From: an uncultured bacterium
GTDB taxonomy: Bacteria > Elusimicrobiota > Elusimicrobia > Elusimicrobiales > Elusimicrobiaceae
Length of the DNA: 64,000 bases
Assembly: GCA_949291515.1 (NCBI GenBank)
Contig: CASEVY010000007.1
Location: forward strand, 248,001-312,000
Direction: 5' to 3'
Shown: positions 42,018 through 50,975 of the stretch, piece by piece
Layout: the number at the start of each line of letters is the position of its first letter
How positions within the stretch are numbered: the stretch's first letter is position 1
Notes under the pieces: generated by a model
What the model saw: only the letters and a program-made list of their open reading frames with translations
What the model was told of the DNA's origin: nothing
The model's database searches: none
Program-made: the position numbers and the translations under genes

Positions 42018-43459
42018 AGTTCTATGCCTCTGCTTCTTAGGAACGTTTTTATCTTGGAGCGGGCTCTGGCGGTTTTGGCCGCCTCAAGCCATTGCGGTTT
42101 AGGTTCAACATTCTTGCGGGTTTGTATTTCCACGATGTCGCCGCTTTTAAGGATACTGTTCATCTTTACCATTTTACCGTTGACCAAAGCGCCGCTGTAA
42201 TGATCGCCTATTTCGGTATGAACCAAATAAGCGAAATCCAGCGGAGTTGCGTGCTCCGGCAGAACCTTAACGTCGCCTTTGGGGGTAAAGACGAAAATCT
42301 GATTTAAGTTAATATCCGTTTGGAAACTTTCCAAAAACTCTCTTGGCGCGGTCAAATCGCGCTGCCATTCTATCCACTGGCGTATCCAGTTGAGTTTCTC
42401 GTCCAAATTCGGATCGGCCTTGCTGCCGAGTTTATAGCGCCAATGCGCGGCGATGCCGTATTCGCAGGTGCGGTGCATATCTTCCGTCCTGATTTGCACT
42501 TCGACCAAACTGCCCTCGAAGAATACCGTCGTGTGTATGCTTTGATACATATTCATCTTCGGCATGGCGATATAATCGGTGAAGCTGCCCGCGAGCGGTT
42601 TGAAATTGGCGTGAAGCGCTCCCAATGCTCTGTAGCAATCAAGTACGGTATCGGTGATAATGCGCACGCCCAAAAGGTCTTGGATTTGCTCGAAGGTGGA
42701 ATCCTGCTTCTTCATTTTCCTGAAAATCGAATAATAATTTTTTACGCGGGAAAGCAGTCTATGCGGTATTTGGTCTTTATCGAGCACTGCGCCCAATGCG
42801 CTTTTAAATGCGGCCAGTCTTTTGTCCAAATTGGCTTTTTTGCGGTCTACGCCCGCGACGATTTGTTTATATTCTTCCGGGAAAAGATATTTGAAAGAAA
42901 GGTCCTCAAGCTCGTTTTTTATGCTGAACATTCCAAGCCGCTGGGCCAAAGGCGCGTAGAGGTTTAAAGTTTCCAAAGCCTTTTCCTTCTGGCGTTTTGG
43001 AGCGAGCGCGTCAAGCGTTTTCATATTGTGGGTTCTGTCGGCCAGCTTTATGAGGATAATGCGCATATCGTTTGATACCGCTATCAACATCTTGCGCCAA
43101 TTCTCCACAGTTTCTTCGTCGGTTGAAGTATTTTCCAAACGGTCGATTTTGGTCAGGCCCGCAACCATATTGGCTATTTCTTTATTGAAATTTGTTTCTA
43201 TATCCTTTACGGTAGTGTCGGTATCTTCCACGGTATCGTGCAGCAGAGCCGCTGAGATGGTATCGGCGTCGAGTTTATGTTCCAGCAATATTTTGGCAAC
43301 TTCGCAGCAGTGGGTAAAGAACGGCTCGCCGGTAAGTCTTTTTTGGTTTTCGTGCGCTTTTTTGGCAAAGAAATAAGCCTTCTCAATCATCGCCGTGTCG
43401 TGATTGGGATTATATTCTTTAAAGCCCGCCAAAATTTCGTCTAAATAGTGATCGTCCAT
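42014..43459 (-). CDS. Rel/SpoT-type (p)ppGpp synthetase/hydrolase, short
   Basis: 481 residues. The HD hydrolase domain (about 25-150) is intact: HDTVED at 74-79. The synthetase domain (about 235-340) has RVKNYYSIFRKM, DLLGVRIIT and EVQIRT. The position of the bifunctional RFKD motif reads SFTD (292-295), so two basic residues are missing. A TGS domain follows (about 385-447). The protein then stops, lacking the helical, zinc-finger and ACT domains of a normal Rel near 730 residues. Hydrolase function is likely; synthetase function is uncertain. It starts two bases after the lpxB stop. Confidence 0.9.
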   Translation of the reverse strand: MDDHYLDEILAGFKEYNPNHDTAMIEKAYFFAKKAHENQKRLTGEPFFTHCCEVAKILLEHKLDADTISAALLHDTVEDTDTTVKDIETNFNKEIANMVAGLTKIDRLENTSTDEETVENWRKMLIAVSNDMRIILIKLADRTHNMKTLDALAPKRQKEKALETLNLYAPLAQRLGMFSIKNELEDLSFKYLFPEEYKQIVAGVDRKKANLDKRLAAFKSALGAVLDKDQIPHRLLSRVKNYYSIFRKMKKQDSTFEQIQDLLGVRIITDTVLDCYRALGALHANFKPLAGSFTDYIAMPKMNMYQSIHTTVFFEGSLVEVQIRTEDMHRTCEYGIAAHWRYKLGSKADPNLDEKLNWIRQWIEWQRDLTAPREFLESFQTDINLNQIFVFTPKGDVKVLPEHATPLDFAYLVHTEIGDHYSGALVNGKMVKMNSILKSGDIVEIQTRKNVEPKPQWLEAAKTARARSKIKTFLRSRGIEL

Positions 43460-43461
43460 AA

Positions 43462-44610
43462 TTACTCTTTGGGGAAGACCTCGTCAATTATCATTTTAGC
43501 CGCTCTTTTCGCTACGCCCGGCTCGCCGAGCTGGCTTCTGAGTTTCAGCAGCTGCGCGCGCATTGAATTGTAATTCTTTTCGCTTCCTATTATCGAGCAT
43601 ACTTCCTGCGCTATCGCTTTGGGGTTGGCGTCTTTCTGTATGAATTCTTTTACCACGCCTTTCTTGCTTAATATATTTACCAGCGAAATATAGGGCACCT
43701 TGATAATCATCTTAGCCACTTGATAAGTTACCCAGCCCGTCTTATACACCACCAGCATCGGCAGGCCCAAAAGCGCGTTTTCCAAAGTGGCTGTGCCGGA
43801 GCAGGTAATTACGAAATCCATTTCGCTTCTGGAGGCGTAGTCGTTTTCGCGCACGATTTCCAACCCGTCGTGGCGGGGGCCGATAAGTTCGTAAATTTTT
43901 TCGTCGCTGACTTCCGGTACGGCAAAGAGATAAGCCTTCGCGTTGGGGAAGGATCTTCTCACTTCCTTAAACGCCTGATAAAAAAGTTTAGTGTGTTTTT
44001 CTATTTCTCTGGGTCTGCTGCCGGGCAAAAGGCCGATTTTCCATTCTTTGGTATTATCGCCTTTGAAAGGGTTTCCCTTCGGGGCGGGTATTTTGTCTAA
44101 AAGCGGGTTGCCCAAGAATACGGCGTCGCCGCCCAAATCGGTATAGATTTTCTTTTCAAACGGGAAGATGACGAACATCTTTTTTGCCAGTCTTACTATG
44201 CTTCTTGCGCGGTATTCGCGGCTGGCCCACACTTGCGGACAGACATAGTAATAGGCGGGAATATTTCTGTGTTTGGCTATGCCCAGAACCTGATGGTTAA
44301 ACCCGTAGAAATCCACGGTAATAACACAGGCGGGGTTTTTCTCGTTGATGTAATTTTTGATCATATTCATCAAGCGTACCCACATAGGCAGTTTTTTGAA
44401 GGGTTCGACAAAGCCGCTTGCTCCGCGCGCGACGAGGTTATAGAGGAATTTATCGCTCGCGGCTTTCATTCTTTCCCCGCCGATTGAAGTGACGGTAATA
44501 TCCGGCGCGTAGGCCTTCAATTCTTTTATAAGATTAGAGGCGTGCACGTCGCCCGAAATGTCGCCCGCGACGACCAAAATATTTTTGCTGTTTGGAATGA
44601 TATGGGGCAT
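43462..44610 (-). CDS. lpxB: Lipid-A-disaccharide synthase
   Basis: Joins UDP-2,3-diacyl-glucosamine and lipid X to form the lipid A disaccharide at the inner membrane. The 382-residue GT19 protein has VVAGDISGDVHASNLI at residues 13-28, YYVCPQVWASREYR near 121 and the LLPGSRPREIEKH loop near 195. ITCSGTATLENALLGLPMLVVYK lies near 267. It lies two bases after the Gfo/Idh oxidoreductase gene and directly before rel. It is firm evidence of an LPS-type outer membrane. Confidence 0.95.
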   Translation of the reverse strand: MPHIIPNSKNILVVAGDISGDVHASNLIKELKAYAPDITVTSIGGERMKAASDKFLYNLVARGASGFVEPFKKLPMWVRLMNMIKNYINEKNPACVITVDFYGFNHQVLGIAKHRNIPAYYYVCPQVWASREYRARSIVRLAKKMFVIFPFEKKIYTDLGGDAVFLGNPLLDKIPAPKGNPFKGDNTKEWKIGLLPGSRPREIEKHTKLFYQAFKEVRRSFPNAKAYLFAVPEVSDEKIYELIGPRHDGLEIVRENDYASRSEMDFVITCSGTATLENALLGLPMLVVYKTGWVTYQVAKMIIKVPYISLVNILSKKGVVKEFIQKDANPKAIAQEVCSIIGSEKNYNSMRAQLLKLRSQLGEPGVAKRAAKMIIDEVFPKE

Positions 44611-44612
44611 AA

Positions 44613-45677
44613 TTATTTACCGCTCCCTCTTTTAAGATTGCCCAAACTTTCGTCGAGGGCTATTTTCGCGGCCGTACCTATCTCGTGCATAAGGTGCATG
44701 GGTCCGTGTTTTTCTTCTTTGGAGCCTTGGGGCACGTTATAGCGTTTGATTTCGTCTATAATTTTCAAAGCTATCAAAAGGGCTTTGCTGCCTTTTTCGC
44801 CGCTGGGGCCGGGCGTTTTGTCGTTTTGTATGCAATCGACGAAGTGCAAAATTTCCGAGGTAATGGGCATTTGTTTGTCTACGGTGGGGTAAATGACGTC
44901 TATGTCGTTTAACGATTTGATTATGGGGACTTTCTTCCTGTAAATTTTGACTCTGGCGTTCATAAAATCTACCGAGATATAAGCGTCTTCCTGATACAAA
45001 TTCATATAACGGGAGCGCTCAAAACTGGCCCTGCTGGCGGTAACGTCGGCCGTGCAGCCGTTGGCGAATTTAAGGCGGACATTGGCGATGTCTTCATGTT
45101 CCGAAAAAGCGCTTAGGCCGATGGCGTCTATGGATACCACGTCCGATTTGAGCATAGTCAAAAGCAAGTCTATATCGTGTATCATCAAATCTAGCACTAC
45201 GCCGATATTGGCCATTCGCGGGTCATAGGGCCCAAGCCTTTTTATCGCGATGAATTTGGGGTCTTTTATATATTTGAAAGCTTCAAGTACGGCGGGGTTA
45301 AATCTTTCCACGTGTCCTATTTGGAGTATTACGTCTTTTTCGTGTGCTTTGGCTATCAGTTCTCTGGCCTGTTCCATAGTGGAGGCTATCGGTTTTTCCA
45401 TCAGCGTGTTTACCTTATGCTCCAAGCAGTACATACCTATTTTATGATGCAGTTCGGTAGGGGCGGCCACTATTACGGCCTCTACCTGCGGGATTAAATC
45501 TTCGTATCTTGTATAGGCGGTGGAATTGTATTCCCAAGCCAGTTTCTGCGCGCGCATAGGGTCATTATCGCAGACGCCTACAAGTTCTATATTTTTCATT
45601 TTGGATAAAGTTCTTACGTGAAAAGTGCCGATTTTGCCGGCGCCGATGACGCCGAATCTTATTTTTTTGTCGCTCAT
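44613..45677 (-). CDS. Gfo/Idh/MocA-family oxidoreductase, GnnA-like
   Basis: 354 residues. The N-terminal Rossmann domain begins with RFGVIGAGKIGTFHVR, and MEKPIA near residue 93-98 is the family's EKP signature. The C-terminal catalytic domain contains GHVERFNPAV near 121 and LDLMIHDIDLLL. It lies directly upstream of lpxB and on the same transcript. Oxidoreductases at this place are often GnnA, which oxidises UDP-GlcNAc at C3 on the way to 2,3-diamino lipid A. The aminotransferase GnnB is not in the window. GAGG precedes the ATG, with TATAAT further upstream. Confidence 0.83.
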   Translation of the reverse strand: MSDKKIRFGVIGAGKIGTFHVRTLSKMKNIELVGVCDNDPMRAQKLAWEYNSTAYTRYEDLIPQVEAVIVAAPTELHHKIGMYCLEHKVNTLMEKPIASTMEQARELIAKAHEKDVILQIGHVERFNPAVLEAFKYIKDPKFIAIKRLGPYDPRMANIGVVLDLMIHDIDLLLTMLKSDVVSIDAIGLSAFSEHEDIANVRLKFANGCTADVTASRASFERSRYMNLYQEDAYISVDFMNARVKIYRKKVPIIKSLNDIDVIYPTVDKQMPITSEILHFVDCIQNDKTPGPSGEKGSKALLIALKIIDEIKRYNVPQGSKEEKHGPMHLMHEIGTAAKIALDESLGNLKRGSGK

Positions 45678-45775
45678 ATAAAATACCTCGTATTTTTAAT
45701 TATAGCATTTAGGGCAACTTAGCCGAAATTTTTTATCTCAAAAACGGGCTCGCTTATTTTGTTATAATTATTTAT

Positions 45776-46222
45776 ATGAAAGAAAGAACTTTAGTTTTAA
45801 TGAAACCAGACGCCATAAGCAAAAAACTTACCGGCATCATAATAGACCGCCTGGAACATCTGGGCTTGGATATTAAAGGCGCTAAAGTCAGAGTAATGAC
45901 GGAAGAATTGGCGCGCGAACATTATTCCAATTTGGCCGGACAGCCGTTTTTGCCCGGAGTAATATCATTTATGCGGGGCGACTTTAACGGTATAACCGAT
46001 CACCGCATTTACGCTTTCGTATTCGAAGGCGAGGACGCGATAGCAAAGGTGCGCGGCGCATTGGGCGCGACGGATCCGGCCAAGGCCGAACCTTGGAGCA
46101 TAAGGGGCGCTTTCGGCTGTTTTAAAGACGGCGTAATGCAGAACTGCGTACACGCCTCCGGCAGCAGGGAAGACGCTCAGCGCGAAATCAATCTTTGGTT
46201 CAAGCCAGAGGAAATAGTGTAA
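45776..46222 (+). CDS. ndk: Nucleoside diphosphate kinase
   Basis: Transfers the terminal phosphate among nucleoside triphosphates. The 148-residue protein has the typical KERTLVLMKPDAISKKL start and the phospho-His in QNCVHASGSREDAQREI near 121-137, where family members usually read NxxHGSDS. An extended -10 (TGTTATAAT, 45760-45768) ends seven bases before the ATG and there is no ribosome-binding site, so the transcript is probably leaderless. It overlaps the next gene in the pattern TAATG. Confidence 0.96.
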   Translation: MKERTLVLMKPDAISKKLTGIIIDRLEHLGLDIKGAKVRVMTEELAREHYSNLAGQPFLPGVISFMRGDFNGITDHRIYAFVFEGEDAIAKVRGALGATDPAKAEPWSIRGAFGCFKDGVMQNCVHASGSREDAQREINLWFKPEEIV

Positions 46223-47067
46223 TGAAGCTAAAAGCGACAATCGTTTTTCCGCTTTTGTTGTTATTATCCTGCGCGGTTTTCGCGCAGGATAAAGTTACGT
46301 TGCGCACCGCCGACAAGTGGAATTTGTCCGCGCTTTACAATCCTTCTCAAAACGGGAAGTACGTAATTTTGCTGCACGATTTGGGCAGCAAGAAAGAGGA
46401 ATATCCTTCTTTCAGCCGCGCATTGGATAAGGCGGGCTTTGGTTATTTGGCATTGGATCTTAGGGGCCACGGCCAAAGCACCAATATCAACACCTACGAT
46501 AAATTTGAAAAGACAGGCGTAAACAACGAGTTTAACAAAATGACGCGCGACGTCGACGCCGCGATAGACTATCTGCGCGGGAAAGGCGCGTCCGAGGGCG
46601 ATATATTCATTTTGGGCGCGGGCTTGGGCGCGAATGTGGCGGCGAAATCTTTGCCGTTCCACCCTAAGATAGGCGGAGTGGTTTTGCTTACGCCTTCCTT
46701 AAAGAACAGGGACGTATTGACGATGGTCGGGATAAAGAATTTCAAAGGGCCGGTATTTATCGGCGTATCTTCGACTGACAGGAAACAGCTTATGGAGGCT
46801 AGTTTTATAAGGAACGCCGCCTATTTGGCTTCGGGCAAAGGCAAAGTAACTTTTATGACGGCCTATAATTTAAAAGGCGTGGATATGCTCGACAGGTACC
46901 TTACGCAGGAAGTTCTGCAATGGCTTATAACGCCGCAGCTTCCCGAGGTTCTGCCCGACGCTATTTCTTTTGAAGAAGAAACTTATAACGATACCCCGTC
47001 CGCGGCCCCCAAAAAGGACGATTCGCCAGCGATGACGATGGGCGACGTTTTAAAATCGCTCGATTGA
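46222..47067 (+). CDS. Secreted alpha/beta-hydrolase fold protein without catalytic Ser/His
   Basis: 281 residues with an export signal; LLLLSC may be a lipobox (Cys17) or the site may be AFA|QD. The fold resembles dienelactone or acyl hydrolases: VILLHDLGSKKEEY near 48, YLALDLRGHGQS near 75 and an ILGAGLGANVAAKS elbow near 130-143. The expected GxSxG nucleophile is GAGLG (132-136), so Ser is absent. The C-terminal His position (usually HG) reads KGVD. Both catalytic residues therefore appear lost, and the protein may bind rather than cleave. It is coupled to ndk by TAATG and precedes murQ by six bases. Confidence 0.75.
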   Translation: MKLKATIVFPLLLLLSCAVFAQDKVTLRTADKWNLSALYNPSQNGKYVILLHDLGSKKEEYPSFSRALDKAGFGYLALDLRGHGQSTNINTYDKFEKTGVNNEFNKMTRDVDAAIDYLRGKGASEGDIFILGAGLGANVAAKSLPFHPKIGGVVLLTPSLKNRDVLTMVGIKNFKGPVFIGVSSTDRKQLMEASFIRNAAYLASGKGKVTFMTAYNLKGVDMLDRYLTQEVLQWLITPQLPEVLPDAISFEEETYNDTPSAAPKKDDSPAMTMGDVLKSLD

Positions 47068-47073
47068 TAATTT

Positions 47074-47997
47074 ATGAAACCCAACCGCACCCGCCGCGAT
47101 TTAAGCGGATTAAGCGCGAAACTGCCTCAGACGGAGGTCTTAAACGAGAACTCCGCCGATTTCAGTTTTTGCGCGCCCGCAAAGATGTTTGACAAAATGC
47201 AGCGGGAAAATCTAAACGCGGTTAAAGCCGTCGCTAAAGCCAAGAAGGCGATAGTGGCGGCGGCGAAACTTACGTCCGAGACATATCTTAACGGCAATAA
47301 AATAATTTTCGCGGGCGCGGGTACTAGCGGACGCCTTGGGGTGCTTGAGGCGGCCGAATGTCCGCCCACTTTCAGCGTAGGCTATGACGTGTTTGATACC
47401 GTTATGGCCGGCGGAAAAGGGGCGGTGTTTAAAGCGGTTGAGGGTGCGGAAGACGATTTTAATTTGGGCGCGCGAGATTTCAAGAAGAAAGCCAAAAAAG
47501 GCGATATTCTTATAGCGATAGCGGCCAGCGGCAGAACGCCGTACGCTTTAGGCGCTTTGCGCGCGGCCAGGGAAAGGGGGAACGGAACGGTTTTCGTTTC
47601 CTGCAGCGATACGGCGGATACGTCTGACGCGGATATTTTCGTTTATTTGCCTACGGGCGCGGAAGTTGTTTCCGGCTCTACTCGCCTTAAGGCGGCTACA
47701 GCGACAAAATGCGCTCTTAATATGATTACGACAATGGCGATGGCCTTAAGCGGGAAAGTCTACAAGAATTTGATGGTGGACGTCAAAGCCTCGAACGTGA
47801 AACTCAAAGACAGGGCTGCGCGGCTGATAGCGAAGGCCGCCGGCATAGAAAAGGAAGAGGCGGTTGCTCTTGCCAAAAAAACACGCTACAATGTAAAGGC
47901 GGCCATAGTAATGGCGAAACTTAAAGTCGGCTTTGGCAAAGCGCAGGCTTTGTTAAAGGAAAGCGGCGGTTTTTTGGACAAGATTATAAATGAATAA
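47074..47997 (+). CDS. murQ: N-acetylmuramic acid 6-phosphate etherase
   Basis: Cleaves the lactyl ether of MurNAc-6-phosphate to GlcNAc-6-phosphate during peptidoglycan recycling. The 307 residues have a SIS domain: IIFAGAGTSGRLGVLEAAECPP near 75-96 with the catalytic Glu, GDILIAIAASGRTPYAL near 145, and VSGSTRLKAATATK near 205. It is close to the normal length of about 300. It overlaps anmK by eight bases, and with nagZ it forms a complete recycling set. Confidence 0.95.
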   Translation: MKPNRTRRDLSGLSAKLPQTEVLNENSADFSFCAPAKMFDKMQRENLNAVKAVAKAKKAIVAAAKLTSETYLNGNKIIFAGAGTSGRLGVLEAAECPPTFSVGYDVFDTVMAGGKGAVFKAVEGAEDDFNLGARDFKKKAKKGDILIAIAASGRTPYALGALRAARERGNGTVFVSCSDTADTSDADIFVYLPTGAEVVSGSTRLKAATATKCALNMITTMAMALSGKVYKNLMVDVKASNVKLKDRAARLIAKAAGIEKEEAVALAKKTRYNVKAAIVMAKLKVGFGKAQALLKESGGFLDKIINE

Positions 47998-49081
47998 GAA
48001 AAGCATACTCGCGCTGGGTCTGATGAGCGGCACTTCCGCCGACGGGTTAACTTTGTGTCTTTTCGATATAGCTTTAAAGAAAGTCGTTTGCTTCAAGACT
48101 TATCCCTACGACAAGAAACTTCAAAACAAAATACTAGGCGCTAAAGATATGAAAGCGCCGGAACTTTCGGAACTTAATTTCGAACTCGGCCGCCTATATG
48201 CCGATAAGGCCGAAAAATTCATCAAAGAAAACAATATAAACAAGAAAGACATAAAGGTAATAGGCTCGCACGGCCAAACGGTGTATCACAATCCTTCAAG
48301 CAGGGTGCCCAATACTTTGCAGATAGGGGAAGGCGCGTTTTTGGCGCGCCGCTTTAAAGGGATACCGGTAGTATATAATTTTAGGCCCGCAGATATTGCG
48401 GCCGGCGGAACTGGGGCGCCGTTTGTACCTATGTTCGACAGATACCTCTGCGGCGGCAAAAAAGCTATGCTTTTAAATATCGGCGGGATATCAAACATTA
48501 CGGTGTGTTTGGGGGAGGATACTTTCGGTTTTGACATCGGCCCCGGCAACAGCTTAAGCGACGCGGCGGTAAATCTGTTAAGCGGCGGCAAAAAGGCTTA
48601 CGATAAAGACGGCAAAATCGCCGCGGCCTATCAGCCCGATATTAGGAAAGCGGAAGCTCTTTCAAAACTGTTTGTGGGGGATAGGCCGCCTCTGTCGCTT
48701 GAAAGGAGCGATATGTCTGAAGGTTTCGTCAAGGCGCATTTTAAGGATTTGGCTTTGCCCGATGTTTCCACATTGAACTGGCTTACCGCTTTGACAATTG
48801 CAAAAAGCATAAAAAAATTTATACTTAATAGATATGGGATAAAGCGTCTTTATTTGTGCGGCGGCGGCGTTTACAATAAGACGCTGGTTTCGAATTTAAT
48901 TAAGCTGCTGCCGAATATTAAAATTACCGATACGGCCGAAATGGGTCTGCACCCGATGGCCAAAGAGGCGGCGGCATTCGCCTATTTGGCTTGGCTTACT
49001 TTAAACGGGCGGGCGGGCACATGCCCAAAGGCGACCGGCGCGGCCGAAAGTTCGGTTATAGGGTGCATAATAAAACAATGA
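47990..49081 (+). CDS. anmK: Anhydro-N-acetylmuramic acid kinase
   Basis: Phosphorylates and opens anhydroMurNAc, yielding MurNAc-6-phosphate for MurQ. The 363-residue ASKHA-fold protein begins LALGLMSGTSADGLTLCLF near 8-26 and has VIGSHGQTVYHNP near 85. ADIAAGGTGAPFVPMFD (catalytic Asp) is near 132-148, and NIGGISNITV and GPGNSLSD follow. Its stop overlaps the nagZ start (ATGA). It is the second gene of the murQ-anmK-nagZ operon. Confidence 0.95.
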   Translation: MNKKSILALGLMSGTSADGLTLCLFDIALKKVVCFKTYPYDKKLQNKILGAKDMKAPELSELNFELGRLYADKAEKFIKENNINKKDIKVIGSHGQTVYHNPSSRVPNTLQIGEGAFLARRFKGIPVVYNFRPADIAAGGTGAPFVPMFDRYLCGGKKAMLLNIGGISNITVCLGEDTFGFDIGPGNSLSDAAVNLLSGGKKAYDKDGKIAAAYQPDIRKAEALSKLFVGDRPPLSLERSDMSEGFVKAHFKDLALPDVSTLNWLTALTIAKSIKKFILNRYGIKRLYLCGGGVYNKTLVSNLIKLLPNIKITDTAEMGLHPMAKEAAAFAYLAWLTLNGRAGTCPKATGAAESSVIGCIIKQ

Positions 49082-50505
49082 ATACCAACCGTTTGATACA
49101 TGCCGGTTTCTGGTTCGGCAAGAGCGACGTAAAGGAAGCCTTGGCGCTGGCCAAGGCCGGGGTAGGCGGATTTTGCATATACTTCGGCACTACCAAAGAG
49201 GTTAAAGAGCTTATTGCGGCCTTGCGCGCGGCCGCGCCAAACGGATTGATAATCAGCGCCGATTACGAATACGGACTGGGCCGCTGGCATAAAGACGCGC
49301 AGCTTTTGCCTTCCAATATATCTATAGGCGCGGCTCGTAAAGAGGATTTGTCTTATAAAAAAGGTTTGATAACTGCCCGCCAAGCAAGAGAATTGGGCGT
49401 GGACTGGGTGCTGGCGCCGAATGTGGATTTGGCCGATACGCCGGCTAATCCGATAGTAAATACGCGCTCTTTCGGCAAAGACGCTTCTTTGGTTACGGAT
49501 ATGGCAAAGGCCTTTATGCTGGGTTTGGCCGACGGCGGCTGTCTGAACTGCCTGAAGCATTTCCCCGGGCACGGCTCCACTTTGCTGGACAGCCACCTCT
49601 CTTTGCCTACGGTAAACAAGACTATGGCAAAGCTGCAGGAAGAAGATTTGCTCCCTTATAAAAAACTTTTGACGAAAGCCGACGCGATAATGCCTTCGCA
49701 TTTATTGGTGCCGGCTTTTGACAAAGAAAAGCCCGTCTCTTTTTCCGAAAAAACCATACAAGGTTTTCTGAGGAAGGAACTTCGCTATAAGGGGCTGATA
49801 GTTACCGACGCTCTTATAATGAAGGCGACGGGCGGGCTAGATCCGGTAGACGCCTTTAAAGCGGGTGCGGACATTTTATTGTGTCCGGAAAATCCTTTTG
49901 AGGTTATGTCGAAGTTGGAAAAAGAAGTCAAAAAAGACCGCTCTTTAATAGAACACGCCATAAGCGCTTTAAGCGAACAGGAAATGATGATGGCGAAACT
50001 AAAAGCGGCGGAGGATTTCGTCTGCAAAGACTGCGCGGAACAGGCCGACAAACTTTCCTTTGATACGGCCCGCGCGGGAATTTGCCTGAAAGGCGAGGAT
50101 ATAAAGCTCAAGCACGGCAAGAGCGCAGCTTATTTGGAAATTGACGTCTTCCCCGGCGGCGAAATGCAGGCCAAGGATTTTTATAATAAACTTAAAGCCG
50201 AGGGAATAAAACTAAAGCCTTATAAGGCGGGCGACAAAAGCGACGTGCTTATAGTAAGCACAATGGCCAATTACGCCGCGTTCAGCGGGAAGATAAACTT
50301 CTCTTCCGAGCAGAAAGAACTTATAAACAAAGCGGCGGCCAAAGCGGGCAAGAGCGTTTTGGTTTCGTTCGGCAGTCCGTTTGTGGACGAGGGATTGAAA
50401 GTGAACACTTTCCTTATGGCGGGCACGCAGACGGCGCCCTTCCAAAAAGTTTGCGCCGATATACTTTTGGGCAAGGAAGCGGCGCGCGGCGTTATGCCGG
50501 TTTAG
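49078..50505 (+). CDS. nagZ: Beta-N-acetylhexosaminidase (GH3, NagZ-type)
   Basis: Removes GlcNAc from GlcNAc-anhydroMurNAc peptides during cell-wall recycling. The 475 residues start at ATG 49078 overlapping anmK. The GH3 barrel has KHFPGHGSTLLDSHLSLP near 160-177, which is the NagZ-specific KHFPGHG-x4-DSH loop, and VTDALIMKATGGL near 242. The C-terminal part (about 340-475) is a second domain, absent from the 341-residue E. coli enzyme but found in longer Gram-positive NagZ. It converges on ogt with a 4-base overlap. Confidence 0.92.
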   Translation: MNTNRLIHAGFWFGKSDVKEALALAKAGVGGFCIYFGTTKEVKELIAALRAAAPNGLIISADYEYGLGRWHKDAQLLPSNISIGAARKEDLSYKKGLITARQARELGVDWVLAPNVDLADTPANPIVNTRSFGKDASLVTDMAKAFMLGLADGGCLNCLKHFPGHGSTLLDSHLSLPTVNKTMAKLQEEDLLPYKKLLTKADAIMPSHLLVPAFDKEKPVSFSEKTIQGFLRKELRYKGLIVTDALIMKATGGLDPVDAFKAGADILLCPENPFEVMSKLEKEVKKDRSLIEHAISALSEQEMMMAKLKAAEDFVCKDCAEQADKLSFDTARAGICLKGEDIKLKHGKSAAYLEIDVFPGGEMQAKDFYNKLKAEGIKLKPYKAGDKSDVLIVSTMANYAAFSGKINFSSEQKELINKAAAKAGKSVLVSFGSPFVDEGLKVNTFLMAGTQTAPFQKVCADILLGKEAARGVMPV

Positions 50506-50975
50506 TCTTTAAAGTATCGTTCCAAAGCGAGCAGGAACTTCTTTTTGTCTTTTCCGCAGGCAAAGCCCGCTAGTTTCCCGTCCGAGGCTATTACTCTGTG
50601 GCACGGCACGACTATTAAAATCGGATTTTTATTATTGGCGTTGCCCGCGGCTCTGGCCGCTTTTTTGTTGCCCGCTTTTTCGGCCAGCTCGGCGTAAGAG
50701 ATTGTTTGCCCGTAAGGTATTTTGACGAGGTTTTGCCATATTTTAATTTGGAACGGCGTTCCTTCAAGCAGCAAGGGCAAATCGAAAGTTTTGCGCCGCC
50801 CTTCAAAATATTGCGAAAGCTGTTTTTCGGCTTCCAAGAGCAGGGGCGTTTTCTCAAAGATAAAATCTTTGCTGGCGCGGCGCTCTTTGGGGGCTATTTC
50901 GCATATTTTGCCCTCCTTTTCGGCCAGCAGAAGCGCACCTATGGGGGAGGCTATAAATAAGGCTTTTTTGCTCAT
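50502..50975 (-). CDS. ogt: Methylated-DNA-protein cysteine methyltransferase
   Basis: Transfers alkyl groups from O6-alkylguanine to its own Cys in a suicide reaction. The 157-residue protein carries the active site IVVPCHRVIASDGKLAGF near 120-137 and the DNA-recognition helix YAELAEKAGNKKAARAAGNAN. It is divergent from an AlkD-like glycosylase gene with 33 bases between their starts. TATTAT on the minus strand (50982-50987) ends six bases before the ATG, so it may be leaderless. Confidence 0.93.
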   Translation of the reverse strand: MSKKALFIASPIGALLLAEKEGKICEIAPKERRASKDFIFEKTPLLLEAEKQLSQYFEGRRKTFDLPLLLEGTPFQIKIWQNLVKIPYGQTISYAELAEKAGNKKAARAAGNANNKNPILIVVPCHRVIASDGKLAGFACGKDKKKFLLALERYFKD

